From Lachnospiraceae bacterium (GTDB lineage Bacteria > Bacillota > Clostridia > Lachnospirales > Lachnospiraceae), in the NCBI GenBank assembly GCA_024695665.1, contig JAILHT010000030.1, positions 1 to 56,164 on the forward strand: DNA of 56,164 bases. The letters are read 5' to 3'. Each line of letters opens with the position of its first letter. Within the stretch, counting starts at the first letter, position 1. The position numbers and the translations under genes are program-made. Shown piece after piece: positions 1 through 7,612 of the stretch. The notes beneath the pieces are model-generated. The model made no database searches. It had not been told where the DNA came from and worked only from the letters and a program-made list of their open reading frames with translations.

Positions 1-82
1 CGTCTACTGAATATACGTCCTCGTGGAAACGAGTTATATACTTTGTTCTGAGGTCTTTGACTTCAAGCATAACCTTTCCCAT
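1..82 (-). CDS. Oligopeptide/dipeptide ABC transporter ATP-binding protein, N-terminus only
   Basis: Only the first 27 codons are in the window; the gene runs off the left edge. The translation begins MGKVMLEVKDLRTKY, the usual opening of OppD/DppD-type ATPases (short beta strand, then the A-loop region). A good ribosome binding site (GGAAAGGAG) lies 7-8 bases before the ATG at 82. It is 23 bp downstream of the permease gene at 106-1353 on the same strand, so it is the next cistron of the importer operon and should supply the ATPase that powers it. Substrate cannot be told from this fragment. Confidence 0.85.
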   Translation of the reverse strand, partial: MGKVMLEVKDLRTKYITRFHEDVYSVD

Positions 83-105
83 AGTCTGCTAACTCCTTTC
101 CTTTA

Positions 106-1353
106 TTAGTCTCTCAACTGAGGGTTGAATACCTGATCCAATCCCTGGTTCATAAGGTTCATTGAGAATGTCATAAGTGCGATTGTAATAACAACCGGGA
201 AGTAAGCCCACCAAGCTCCGTTCAAGTGTGCACTGTACTGAGTTGCCCACTGCATCATAAGACCGAGTGTTGCCTGCTTTGTTGTTGCAGGTCCAAGACC
301 AATCATTGAGAGCTGAGCCTCTGCCAAGACACCTGAAGAAATCTGAAGGATAAGAGCCATTACTACGTAAGAAGCAATATATGGCAAAATATCTGTCAGG
401 ATAATTCTCATCATACTGTGTCCTGAAAGTTTTGAAAGGTTAACGTGATCTCTGTTTCTAAGAGATATAACCTGTGAACGAACAGAACGAGTTGTCCATG
501 GCCAAGCCGTACATCCAATGATAATACCTACAACCGTAACACCTCTCGCCGAATCTCCTACTGAGTAAGAAATAAGGATAAGGATAATGAATGAAGGGAT
601 AACCGTAAACAGGTTTGTAACGAATGTAATAAGGTTATCAATAACTCCTCCTACATATCCTGCAAGAAGACCAAGTAAAAGTCCTATTGTTGTTGCAATA
701 CATCCTGCCAAAAGACCGATTCTAAGTGAAGCCTTTGTAGCAGATACAAGCTCTGTAAGAACGTCACGTCCGAAGTTATCGGTTCCAAGAACAAATGTTA
801 TTACACTTGCAAGATCGCTTGTGTTTGAGTATGAAGTTCCCGTAATGGTCTCAGACTGCTCAAGCTCACCGGTCTCAGCGTTCTTCTCAGCGATTATTAC
901 ACCGGTGTCCTTCTGAGCTTTCTCAACAATACTCTGTATTCTTGCGAAAAGCTTCTTGTTTGCAGTAGTTGTCTTGAATGAGTAATCACTTGAATAATTC
1001 TCCATCCAAAGATCAACAAGGGCAACTTTATCGTTAGTATCTATACCTGAGTAATCGATTCCAGCGAGATCAAAGTATGTCAAAATACCTTTTATCTCGT
1101 TGTCTCCAAGAGATGCTGCAATCTTTGTCTCTGCATTTCTTTCAATATTCAATGTGTATCCGTCATCTTCAACAACTTCCTCACGGTTTACATATGTTCC
1201 AGGTGGGAAGAAGTTTCCGTTACCATACATGGTAAGTGGTCCCTTATCCGTAAAGAACGGATAGATAAAGCAAAATCCAATAAGCCCAACAAAAATAATA
1301 AATCCTATAAGGAACTTAGGCGCATGGAAAACTTGATTTAATGTGTTTTTCAT
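106..1353 (-). CDS. ABC transporter permease, OppC/DppC type, with enlarged external loop
   Basis: Inner-membrane permease subunit of a peptide/oligosaccharide-type ABC importer. Residues 1-30 hold the first membrane segment (FLIGFIIFVGLIGFCFIYPF). The binding-protein-dependent transport domain occupies about residues 200-400, with the OppC signature GTDNFGRDVLTELV at its start and the EAA-like coupling loop around 310-330 (LSGHSMMRIILTDILP). At 415 aa it is about 100 residues longer than usual OppC proteins. The extra length is a polar, charged stretch at about residues 40-190 between TM1 and TM2, which should lie outside the membrane. Start ATG at 1353 follows AAGGAG. It lies 15 bp or less after the OppB-type permease, in an operon. 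Confidence 0.9.
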   Translation of the reverse strand: MKNTLNQVFHAPKFLIGFIIFVGLIGFCFIYPFFTDKGPLTMYGNGNFFPPGTYVNREEVVEDDGYTLNIERNAETKIAASLGDNEIKGILTYFDLAGIDYSGIDTNDKVALVDLWMENYSSDYSFKTTTANKKLFARIQSIVEKAQKDTGVIIAEKNAETGELEQSETITGTSYSNTSDLASVITFVLGTDNFGRDVLTELVSATKASLRIGLLAGCIATTIGLLLGLLAGYVGGVIDNLITFVTNLFTVIPSFIILILISYSVGDSARGVTVVGIIIGCTAWPWTTRSVRSQVISLRNRDHVNLSKLSGHSMMRIILTDILPYIASYVVMALILQISSGVLAEAQLSMIGLGPATTKQATLGLMMQWATQYSAHLNGAWWAYFPVVITIALMTFSMNLMNQGLDQVFNPQLRD

Positions 1354-1368
1354 AATTTAAGCTCCTTT

Positions 1369-2373
1369 CTAATCCTGCTGCTGTGCCTTAACTCGAGGAT
1401 CGATGATACCATAGATAATCTCAAGTGCAAGGTTTGCAATAAGAACCATTATAGTGATGATAAGCGTACATGCTGAAAGGAGAGGATAATCCTGACCTGT
1501 TACAGCTGAAAGCATTGCCATTCCGAGTCCCGGATATGAGAACATCATCTCGGCAACCATGTTTCCACCGATCATAGTACCAAGTGAAAGAGCAAGTCCA
1601 GTGATCTGAGGAAGCATAGCGTTTCTGAATACGTATCCGACAATCTTGTTGTCCTTGATTCCGAGGAAACGGCTATATTTAACATAATCAGCGTTCAACT
1701 CATAGATAGCCATGGATCTCATACCTATTCCCTGTCCACCTATGGTAATCAAAACGATTGACCAGAACGGAAGCTGATAATGACTTAATACCGATTTTAT
1801 AAATGCAGGGCTAAAACTTGGAAGAAGATCAAATCCATAAGCACCTGCCGATGGAGCTATCTGCAGTTTTATTGCAAATATGAAAAGAAGGATTGTAGCC
1901 ATACCGAATGCCGGGAAACTTCCGATAAACATAAATGCCGGAAGAATGGCTTTATCAAATACACCTTTCATATATGCTGCAATAGCACCTAAAATGTTAC
2001 CGAGTAACCATCCTACTATAATAGCAGGAAGCTGTAATGCCAACGTCCATGGTATAGCATTTGCCAAGATGTCCGAAACCTCTCTCGGATACTGGCTGAA
2101 TGACTGTCCCAAGTCACCATGAAGTGCATTTCCTAACCATATAAAGAACTGCTCCCACATAGGTTTGTCAGTTCCAAACTTTGCCGCATATTCTGCATAA
2201 ACTTTCTGTACCTGTGTTGCATCGGTAACTCCTGCGAGAGAGTTCGCTGCAATCGACGCTACCGGATCACCCGGCATTAAACGCGGAAGTACGAAGTTCA
2301 ATATAACGGCACATACCAATGTTAATAAATACCAAAGTATTTTATTAAAATAATATTTTTTGTACCCTTTCAA
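1369..2373 (-). CDS. ABC transporter permease, OppB/DppB type
   Basis: Partner permease of the importer. The protein has an N-terminal membrane helix ([26 protein letters not shown], here shown by its start and the conserved LPxLxPGDP end), a large external loop, then the five-helix transport domain from about residue 100. The coupling loop reads [20 protein letters not shown]. The start is probably TTG at 2373, which has AAGGAG 8 bases upstream. A GTG at 2382 is in frame but abuts the ribosome binding site. The predicted length is 334 aa, normal for the family. It sits between the binding protein (upstream, across a terminator-like hairpin) and the OppC-type permease. Confidence 0.9.
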   Translation of the reverse strand: MKGYKKYYFNKILWYLLTLVCAVILNFVLPRLMPGDPVASIAANSLAGVTDATQVQKVYAEYAAKFGTDKPMWEQFFIWLGNALHGDLGQSFSQYPREVSDILANAIPWTLALQLPAIIVGWLLGNILGAIAAYMKGVFDKAILPAFMFIGSFPAFGMATILLFIFAIKLQIAPSAGAYGFDLLPSFSPAFIKSVLSHYQLPFWSIVLITIGGQGIGMRSMAIYELNADYVKYSRFLGIKDNKIVGYVFRNAMLPQITGLALSLGTMIGGNMVAEMMFSYPGLGMAMLSAVTGQDYPLLSACTLIITIMVLIANLALEIIYGIIDPRVKAQQQD

Positions 2374-2473
2374 TACATTCACTCCTTTTCAAACGCATAA
2401 AACCATTTAAACCCTAGTTTTTCCGAAGTCCCTATCTCCGGACTGATAATATTTTATCAGTATGACTTTTCAG

Positions 2474-2508
2474 TAAAAAGGTGGCGGCTGGACGACACCA
2501 ACCGCCAC
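2474..2508 (-). terminator. Partial (internal) terminator between binding protein and permeases
   Basis: On the minus strand GTGGCGGTTGG and CCAGCCGCCAC form an 11-bp stem (one G-U pair) around a 6-nt loop, followed by CTTTTTAC. It falls between the stop of the substrate-binding lipoprotein and the first permease. In such operons this position commonly limits read-through, so that far more binding protein than permease is made. The structure is seen; the ratio effect is inferred. Confidence 0.85.
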
Positions 2509-2567
2509 TTTTACTAATCATCGTTATTTTCGTTTTACGCGAAATATACTAAACGACTGTTTTTTTA

Positions 2568-4493
2568 TTACTCTACGAGCTCAAGATGATAGAGTCCTTC
2601 GATTCCGGCACCATCTGTAAGTACAAGTGGTGGAATGTTGCTTGTCTCATCATTGCTAGCTGCCGGGTAGTTTGTCCATACGCTCTCGCTTGCTGCGAAG
2701 AATGCCTGTGGACGATACATAGCAGAGAATGAAGGTACTTCCTCAAGATAAATCTGAGAAAGTCTTGTGTAAGCTGCCTTAAGATCATCATCAGATGTCA
2801 TGTAAGGGATAGAATCAAGAATCTCGTTTGCTTCTTCGTTGATGTAATGTCCGAAGTTTCCTGACCAGTTAACCTCGAGTGCTGCATAATCATCTTTGAA
2901 GTAAGCTGCTGATCTAGACCAAAGTCCTGCGATCTCAGCACCGGTTGGTGTCCACATTCCGATATCGAAGTTACATGTTGTAAGATCGTCTGCGAATGAA
3001 GCATACTCTGGGAAGTATGTTGTGATATCAATACCGATGTTCTGTCCAGCTGCTGCGATGATCTCAAGTGTTGCGTTCCAATCAGACCAACCTGTTGGGC
3101 ACTCTGCCTGGTATGCAAGGTTCTCACCGTTGTACTCACGGATTCCATCTCCGTCTGTATCAACGATTCCAGCCTCGTCGAGAAGAGCATTTGCTCCGTC
3201 AACGTCGTTTCCTGAGAACTGAAGATCTGTCAACTGATCGAAATCGATGTACTGACGCTCAGCATCTGTTGGGTTAGCAACGCAACGTGGCATCTCATCG
3301 AATGTGTATGTCTGTCCTGACATAGCTGAAGCTGCGATCTGGCTAAAGTCTGTAGCCATTGCGATAGCTTTACGTACTGCAACCTGATCAAGTCCGTTTC
3401 TCTCTGTGTTGAACCAGATAGTAGGCATTGTAAGGCAGAGTCCGTAAGGAGCATCATCAAGCCATGTAGAGATTGGAAGACCATCCTCTAACCAAAGCTT
3501 CTGAACATCTGTAATGAACTGCTGACAAGCATCAACCTCGCCCTGCTGAAGAGCTGTCTGGCCTGCTGCATTGTCTTTGTAGATTACGTGAGCAAGATAC
3601 TTAGGAACCGGAAGTGATCCCCACATAGAATCTGACTGTCCCCAGTAATTGTCATCTCTCATGTAGATAACTTTCTGCTCTGATGCATAGTAGTTTCCGT
3701 AAGGTCCTGAATGAACTGCATCTTCCATCTTATCTTCCTTGATAGCCTCAGCGTCTCCGCCGTTTCTATCAGATACTACCTGAAGATACTCATCAGACAT
3801 CTGGTAGATTGCTGTGATATATGTCTCAACCATGAGAGGGTTCTCAGCCTGTCCTGCATCGTTAAGCTTAGCGTTGATGTTTACTGTGTAATCGTCAACT
3901 GCCTCGATTGAATCGATGTAAAGCATGTAAGAAGCTCCTGTAGGTGAGCCGTAGTTGATATGTGCATCCCATGTAGCTACAACGTCAGCTGAGTTGAATG
4001 CAGATCCGTCAGAGAAGTGAGCGTCCTGCTTCAAAGTAACAGTCATGACTGTCTTGTCATCGTTCCATGTGTATGTGTCTCCGAGAAGTCCTGTAACAGA
4101 ACCATCAAGACAGTTGTACATAAATAATGACTCGTACATCATCTCACGTGCGTTACCTGCCTGAGCTATAGCCCAGCAGTTTGCGTTTGAGGACATAGGG
4201 TTCCAGTTGTTTGTAGCACCCCACTGCTGTCCTGCAAAGTAAACAGTTTCATTTCTAGGAGTAGCTGCCTCATCATCAGATGCGGTCTCTTCAGCTGCTT
4301 CTGTCTCTGCTGCTTCTGTGTCAGCAGCTTCTTCTGTGTCAGCAGCTTCTGTCTCTGCTGCTTCTGTTGTCTCTTCTTCAGCTGTGTCAGCTGTTGAAGA
4401 TGAACTAGAAGATCCGCATCCTGCTACCATAGATACTGTCATGGCTGCAACTGCGATCACAGAAATGATTTTGTTCATCTTGCGATTTTTCAT
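2568..4493 (-). CDS. Extracellular solute-binding lipoprotein, SBP_bac_5 (OppA/DppA) family
   Basis: Substrate receptor of the ABC importer, anchored outside the membrane. The signal peptide ends in a lipobox (SMVAGC, lipidated Cys26). It is followed by a Ser run and an acidic Ala/Glu/Thr linker to about residue 80, then a family 5 binding domain to residue 641. Recognisable family landmarks are the early NPMSSN segment, TLKQDAHFSDGS near residue 155, and the INEEAN helix near the end. Start ATG at 4493 follows GGGAGG. Clusters 1 and 5 of such proteins bind peptides, but in Lachnospiraceae some serve oligosaccharides, so substrate is left open. An AraC regulator is divergently placed upstream and may control it. 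Confidence 0.92.
   Translation of the reverse strand: MKNRKMNKIISVIAVAAMTVSMVAGCGSSSSSSTADTAEEETTEAAETEAADTEEAADTEAAETEAAEETASDDEAATPRNETVYFAGQQWGATNNWNPMSSNANCWAIAQAGNAREMMYESLFMYNCLDGSVTGLLGDTYTWNDDKTVMTVTLKQDAHFSDGSAFNSADVVATWDAHINYGSPTGASYMLYIDSIEAVDDYTVNINAKLNDAGQAENPLMVETYITAIYQMSDEYLQVVSDRNGGDAEAIKEDKMEDAVHSGPYGNYYASEQKVIYMRDDNYWGQSDSMWGSLPVPKYLAHVIYKDNAAGQTALQQGEVDACQQFITDVQKLWLEDGLPISTWLDDAPYGLCLTMPTIWFNTERNGLDQVAVRKAIAMATDFSQIAASAMSGQTYTFDEMPRCVANPTDAERQYIDFDQLTDLQFSGNDVDGANALLDEAGIVDTDGDGIREYNGENLAYQAECPTGWSDWNATLEIIAAAGQNIGIDITTYFPEYASFADDLTTCNFDIGMWTPTGAEIAGLWSRSAAYFKDDYAALEVNWSGNFGHYINEEANEILDSIPYMTSDDDLKAAYTRLSQIYLEEVPSFSAMYRPQAFFAASESVWTNYPAASNDETSNIPPLVLTDGAGIEGLYHLELVE
4265..4392 (-). 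repeat. Acidic low-complexity linker (EAAETEAAD-type repeats)
   Basis: Degenerate repeats coding for Glu-Ala-Ala/Asp-Thr-Glu units directly after the lipidated Cys of the binding protein. At DNA level the plus strand shows repeated GCTTCTGTGTCAGCAGC-like units. It is probably a flexible spacer through the cell wall. Repeat number could vary between strains. Confidence 0.7.
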
Positions 4494-4513
4494 ATAAAAA
4501 AACCTCCCTATAT

Positions 4514-4550
4514 ATTTTGTTAACCGGAATTGATTAACAAAATTATTATA
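4514..4550 (-). promoter_or_regulatory. Palindrome overlapping probable start site of the binding-protein gene
   Basis: Perfect 10-bp arms ATTTTGTTAA and TTAACAAAAT (4514-4523 and 4534-4543) separated by 10 bp. A perfect -10 hexamer TATAAT on the minus strand lies at 4545-4550, so transcription would begin inside the palindrome. This is the geometry of a repressor operator. It is 20 bp upstream of the lipoprotein start. No -35 match is convincing (CATACA at 17-bp spacing), which suits an activator-dependent promoter. The binding protein is unknown. Confidence 0.55.
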
Positions 4551-4819
4551 TAAATTTTACTGTGGTCTGTATGTCAGTTTTTCCATATATATATAACATT
4601 TTCGTGTTGTTTTCGTTATTTTTTCGTCATATTGATATTAAAACACAATTTTTGTTGTTATTTTTTGTGCATATTACAATAGTGTATCTAGTTCGTAAGT
4701 ACTACTGTTTCGTCATTTCGACCAAAGGGCCTTGTTGTTTAAGCTTTTTAATTAATTTATAATATGGTTATTCTGACAAAAACAAGAATATGTACAATTT
4801 ATTTGACTTAGTTGTTTAA

Positions 4820-4867
4820 ATCCCCATCGCCTCTTTTCGACGGCACCGGTGGGGATATTTTGGGGGA
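4820..4867 (+). promoter_or_regulatory. Hairpin just upstream of araC-type ribosome binding site
   Basis: ATCCCCATCG (4820-4829) pairs with CGGTGGGGAT (4847-4856) over 10 bp with one T-G pair. It is followed at 4862 by GGGGGAT, which is the ribosome binding site for the ATG at 4875. GGGGATATTTT and GGGGGATAC form a near direct repeat, so the CCCC arm could pair with either the hairpin partner or the ribosome binding site. This allows a switch in translation; the switch itself is inference. Confidence 0.5.
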
Positions 4868-4874
4868 TACAATC

Positions 4875-5600
4875 ATGGACAACGAAATCAGAAAGAATCC
4901 GACATTCGAATACGAAGAGAGCAGTATCTATATTGCAAATTACAACGCTGAAGCACAGCTCGGCCGAATAATAGTAAACGGACTTATCCAGGATATGCAG
5001 GATATGGTTTCCGTGGACAGTCCTTTCTATACTCTGTTCAAAGGAAAAACGTATCATCAATCCATACAGGTTGCAAACAGTCTGCTTACTATGGCAAAAT
5101 TTGCCGGCATTCAGGGCGGACTCGGAATCGAGTCGGCATATACTCTCTATGAATCTTATCTTGAAAAAACAGACGATTGTCATTCTATGACCGACCTGAC
5201 TTCAACAGTGTACTCCGCGTTAATAGAATACACCTCCGAAGTCGACAGGCTCCACTCAATGACAAGAAAGCAGTACTCCGCACCGATAAACAGAGCTATC
5301 GCGATAATAATGGACAAGATGCCGGAGAAGATTACCCTTGAGGATGTGGCCGTCGAGGTTCACCTCACTCCAAAATACCTCTCAGCACTTTTTATAAAAG
5401 AGACCGGGGAAAGTTTTTGCAATTATGTGAGAGATATAAGAATCCAGAACGCAAAGAAGCTCCTCGAAACTTCGGACATGAGCCTGCTTGAAATAACAAA
5501 CCTGCTCAACTTCAGTTCTCAGAGCTACTTTAATCACATTTTTAAACAAAAGACCGGGATGACCCCGAAAGAATTTAAAAATTCCCAACAAACTCAATAA
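4875..5600 (+). CDS. AraC-family transcriptional regulator
   Basis: DNA-binding regulator of 241 aa. The C-terminal 100 residues are an AraC/XylS double helix-turn-helix: first helix pair ITLEDVAVEVHLTPKYLSALFIKETG, signature second half LLEITNLLNFSSQSYFNHIFKQKTGMTPKEFK. The N-terminal 130 residues match no ligand domain that I recognise and are mainly helical. ATG at 4875 is chosen over an upstream TTG because GGGGGAT lies 7 bases before it and the TTG region is the leader hairpin. It is divergent from the ABC importer, the usual place for its regulator. Its 3' end overlaps the convergent mtnN gene by 26 bp. Confidence 0.88.
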   Translation: MDNEIRKNPTFEYEESSIYIANYNAEAQLGRIIVNGLIQDMQDMVSVDSPFYTLFKGKTYHQSIQVANSLLTMAKFAGIQGGLGIESAYTLYESYLEKTDDCHSMTDLTSTVYSALIEYTSEVDRLHSMTRKQYSAPINRAIAIIMDKMPEKITLEDVAVEVHLTPKYLSALFIKETGESFCNYVRDIRIQNAKKLLETSDMSLLEITNLLNFSSQSYFNHIFKQKTGMTPKEFKNSQQTQ

Positions 5601-6273
5601 CAAGCTTTGCGCAGTGAGCGGCTGCCTTCTTCTCGAAAGACGGATAATCCATCTCGGCGGAGTCATCTGCCTTGTCGGATATAGCACGGATGACAACGTA
5701 AGGTGTCTTGTTTAAATATGCCGCCTGTGCTATCGCTGCGCCTTCCATTTCCGCGCAGTCTCCCGCAAATTCCTTTATGAGGCGTTCTTTTACTTCTTTG
5801 CTTGAGATGAACTGATCCCCGCTAACCACGCGTCCCTTTATACAATGGATATCCGGATTGACCTTTTCACATGCCTCAAAGGCTTTCTGTGTCATATCTT
5901 TATCTGCAGGGAAAGCAAGAACATCTATTCCGGGAATCTGTCCCTTCTTATAATTTAGTCCCGTAACATCAAAATCATGCTGAATGGCCTCGTTTGAAAC
6001 CACGATATCACCGATATCGAGCTTTGCATTTAGAGATCCCGCAACTCCCGTGTTTATAACATGTGTTACGTCAAAGAGATCGACAAGAATCTGGACGCAC
6101 ATTCCGGCGCTGACCTTTCCTATTCCGCACATCACGACAACAACCTTGCATCCGTTCAAAGTTCCCTCGTAAAAATCCATTCCGGCCTTTGTGACCACGC
6201 GGTCTGTTGTCATTTCTTTCTTCAGAGCGGAAACCTCAAGTTCCATCGCACCGATAATTCCGATTTTCTTCAT
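5575..6273 (-). CDS. mtnN: 5'-methylthioadenosine/S-adenosylhomocysteine nucleosidase
   Basis: Cleaves S-adenosylhomocysteine and methylthioadenosine to adenine plus S-ribosylhomocysteine or methylthioribose, in the cytoplasm. At 232 aa it has the family size. Visible active-site signatures are IGAMELEV at the N-terminus (Glu11, proton donor region), SGDQFI in the middle, AEMEGAAIAQ (nucleoside-binding Glu), and RAISDKAD carrying the catalytic Asp. ATG at 6273 follows AGAGGAC; an upstream in-frame Met at 6312 lies in the luxS end and lacks a site. luxS, which uses its product, is 22 bp upstream in the same operon. The gene ends inside the convergent araC-type gene. Confidence 0.96.
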   Translation of the reverse strand: MKKIGIIGAMELEVSALKKEMTTDRVVTKAGMDFYEGTLNGCKVVVVMCGIGKVSAGMCVQILVDLFDVTHVINTGVAGSLNAKLDIGDIVVSNEAIQHDFDVTGLNYKKGQIPGIDVLAFPADKDMTQKAFEACEKVNPDIHCIKGRVVSGDQFISSKEVKERLIKEFAGDCAEMEGAAIAQAAYLNKTPYVVIRAISDKADDSAEMDYPSFEKKAAAHCAKLVIEFVGNF

Positions 6274-6295
6274 ATTGTATGTCCTCTCTTTTTGT

Positions 6296-6775
6296 TTATT
6301 CCGGATAGACAAGTCTGTCCGGTGTAATATTTTTTAATGTATTGTCGAGATATCTCTTTGCCACAAATCTTGCCATAGGAAGATTCATGTCGAGATAATT
6401 GCCGCAGTCCCTCGGGCTCTGTCCCGGAACATCATCATTGAATTTCGATATAAAATCAAACATATCAACCATGAGACCTACGATATCCTTCGATTCGTAA
6501 TCTCCTGCAAGAAGAAGGTAGAAACCTGTTCTGCACCCCATTGGGCCAAAATATATCGTCTTATCCTTGTACTCTTTGTGATTTCTCAAATATGTCGCTC
6601 CGAGATGCTCTATAGTATGAACCTCGGCTGTGTTCATTACAGGTTCCTTGTTCGGGGCGGTCATTCGAAGATCGAAAGTAGTTATAACCTGATCTCCGAC
6701 ATAATCTTTTCTCGACACATATATACCCGGCATCAAATCAAGATGATTCACCGTAAAACTTGCTATTTTTTCCAT
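6296..6775 (-). CDS. luxS: S-ribosylhomocysteine lyase
   Basis: Converts S-ribosylhomocysteine to homocysteine and DPD, the precursor of autoinducer-2. At 159 aa it has the family length. The metal site is intact: HTIEH gives His53 and His57, and RDCGNY gives Cys124. The catalytic Cys81 sits in GPMGCRTG. The start codon lies 1 bp after the stop of the upstream response regulator, so translation is likely coupled. It shares an operon with mtnN, the preceding enzyme, giving a complete two-step SAH detoxification route. Whether AI-2 is sensed by the upstream kinase is not shown by sequence. Confidence 0.97.
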   Translation of the reverse strand: MEKIASFTVNHLDLMPGIYVSRKDYVGDQVITTFDLRMTAPNKEPVMNTAEVHTIEHLGATYLRNHKEYKDKTIYFGPMGCRTGFYLLLAGDYESKDIVGLMVDMFDFISKFNDDVPGQSPRDCGNYLDMNLPMARFVAKRYLDNTLKNITPDRLVYPE

Positions 6776-6776
6776 A

Positions 6777-7538
6777 TTATATCATCGCCTTTCTCTTCTC
6801 GAAAAAATCATTTATATACTGAACTATCTTCGATGGTTCCATTGTTTTTAAAAGATATCCCTCAGGTTTTAATGCCATAACTTTCATGACACTCTCCTTA
6901 TCATCCTTGCTTGTAAGAAAAACAACAGGTATGTCACAAAACTCACTCTCACTCCTAATCATCTCAAGAACCTGTTTTCCGTCGAGCACCGGCATCTCAT
7001 AATCCAAAAGAATCAGATCCGGCGTATTTGTGGCAAGATATTTTATTGCCATTGTACCGGAATTTGCAAGTGCCACATTGTAGCTCGCCTCAAGCCAGCC
7101 CTTCACATTTCTAAGCATCGCTCCCGAGTCGTCCACCACAAGAATAGTCTTTTTGTTTCCCTTGCTGTACTTCTCCATATATATTTTTAGATCTTCGGCA
7201 ACTGTGTTGACATTGATAGGTCTCGTGTATACCTTTGCAACGAGATGTTTAGGTATTGTAATATTTATCGCCTTGTACTCCTCCGGCGCTCCGACGACAA
7301 ATATTGAAATGCCTTCCTCATTTGCACGATCCTTAATATAATTTAAGGTCTGTATCTCATCCTTCATGTCCTCATCACCATATATGATGATCGCAGCAAA
7401 TGAATCCTTCAATTTGCTTATGGCATTTATGTCAGGTTTTTCAGTTACCACATTGATGCCGTCCTCTTTTATCTTGGATTTCAAGGACTCCATAAGATAA
7501 CTTTTGGCTCTCTCTATAATCAGTATATTATCCATCAT
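6777..7538 (-). CDS. Response regulator with pseudo-receiver plus receiver domain, no output domain
   Basis: 253-aa protein. Residues 1-115 fold like a receiver (NILIIERAKSYL start) but lack the acidic pocket and phosphoacceptor. Residues about 130-250 form a complete receiver: VVDDSG acidic pair, LLDYEMP phosphoacceptor Asp, VFLTSKDD with the conserved Thr, and GYLLK with the conserved Lys. There is no DNA-binding or enzymatic output, so it probably acts by protein contact or as a phosphate sink. ATG ATG at 7538 is chosen because GGGGGAAT lies just upstream; the first Met of the longer frame (7553) has no site. It is placed 74 bp after the hybrid kinase gene and 1 bp before luxS. Confidence 0.88.
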   Translation of the reverse strand: MMDNILIIERAKSYLMESLKSKIKEDGINVVTEKPDINAISKLKDSFAAIIIYGDEDMKDEIQTLNYIKDRANEEGISIFVVGAPEEYKAINITIPKHLVAKVYTRPINVNTVAEDLKIYMEKYSKGNKKTILVVDDSGAMLRNVKGWLEASYNVALANSGTMAIKYLATNTPDLILLDYEMPVLDGKQVLEMIRSESEFCDIPVVFLTSKDDKESVMKVMALKPEGYLLKTMEPSKIVQYINDFFEKRKAMI

Positions 7539-7612
7539 ATTCCCCCGAGACATTTGTTGTATACTCTTTGAAATTATTGCATGAAAAATCTTTCAATGCA
7601 AATCTTACTGTG

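Larger units (their letters stand above)
4494..4874. promoter_or_regulatory. Divergent regulatory region between binding-protein gene and araC-type gene
   Basis: 381 bp, very AT-rich, with no credible gene; a 66-codon plus-strand open frame in it is hydrophobic by AT bias only. It holds a palindrome with a -10-like box on the binding-protein side, and a GC-rich hairpin plus ribosome binding site on the araC side. Both are listed separately. The middle (about 4580-4800) shows runs of T and short repeats such as TTATTTTTT but no motif that I recognise. Confidence 0.6.

Noticed and set aside
2573-3484. Three more minus-strand open frames of 72, 134 and 84 codons inside the binding-protein gene
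   Set aside because: They are the shifted-frame shadow of the true gene, which is open end to end with a clear family match; their products are Gln/Ser-rich and match nothing.
4562-4762. 66-codon hydrophobic plus-strand open frame in the divergent regulatory region
   Set aside because: No ribosome binding site, AT-driven composition, and it overlaps the promoter elements.
4752-5183. 143-codon minus-strand frame over the AraC-type gene
   Set aside because: Antisense shadow with no ribosome binding site and no recognisable domain.
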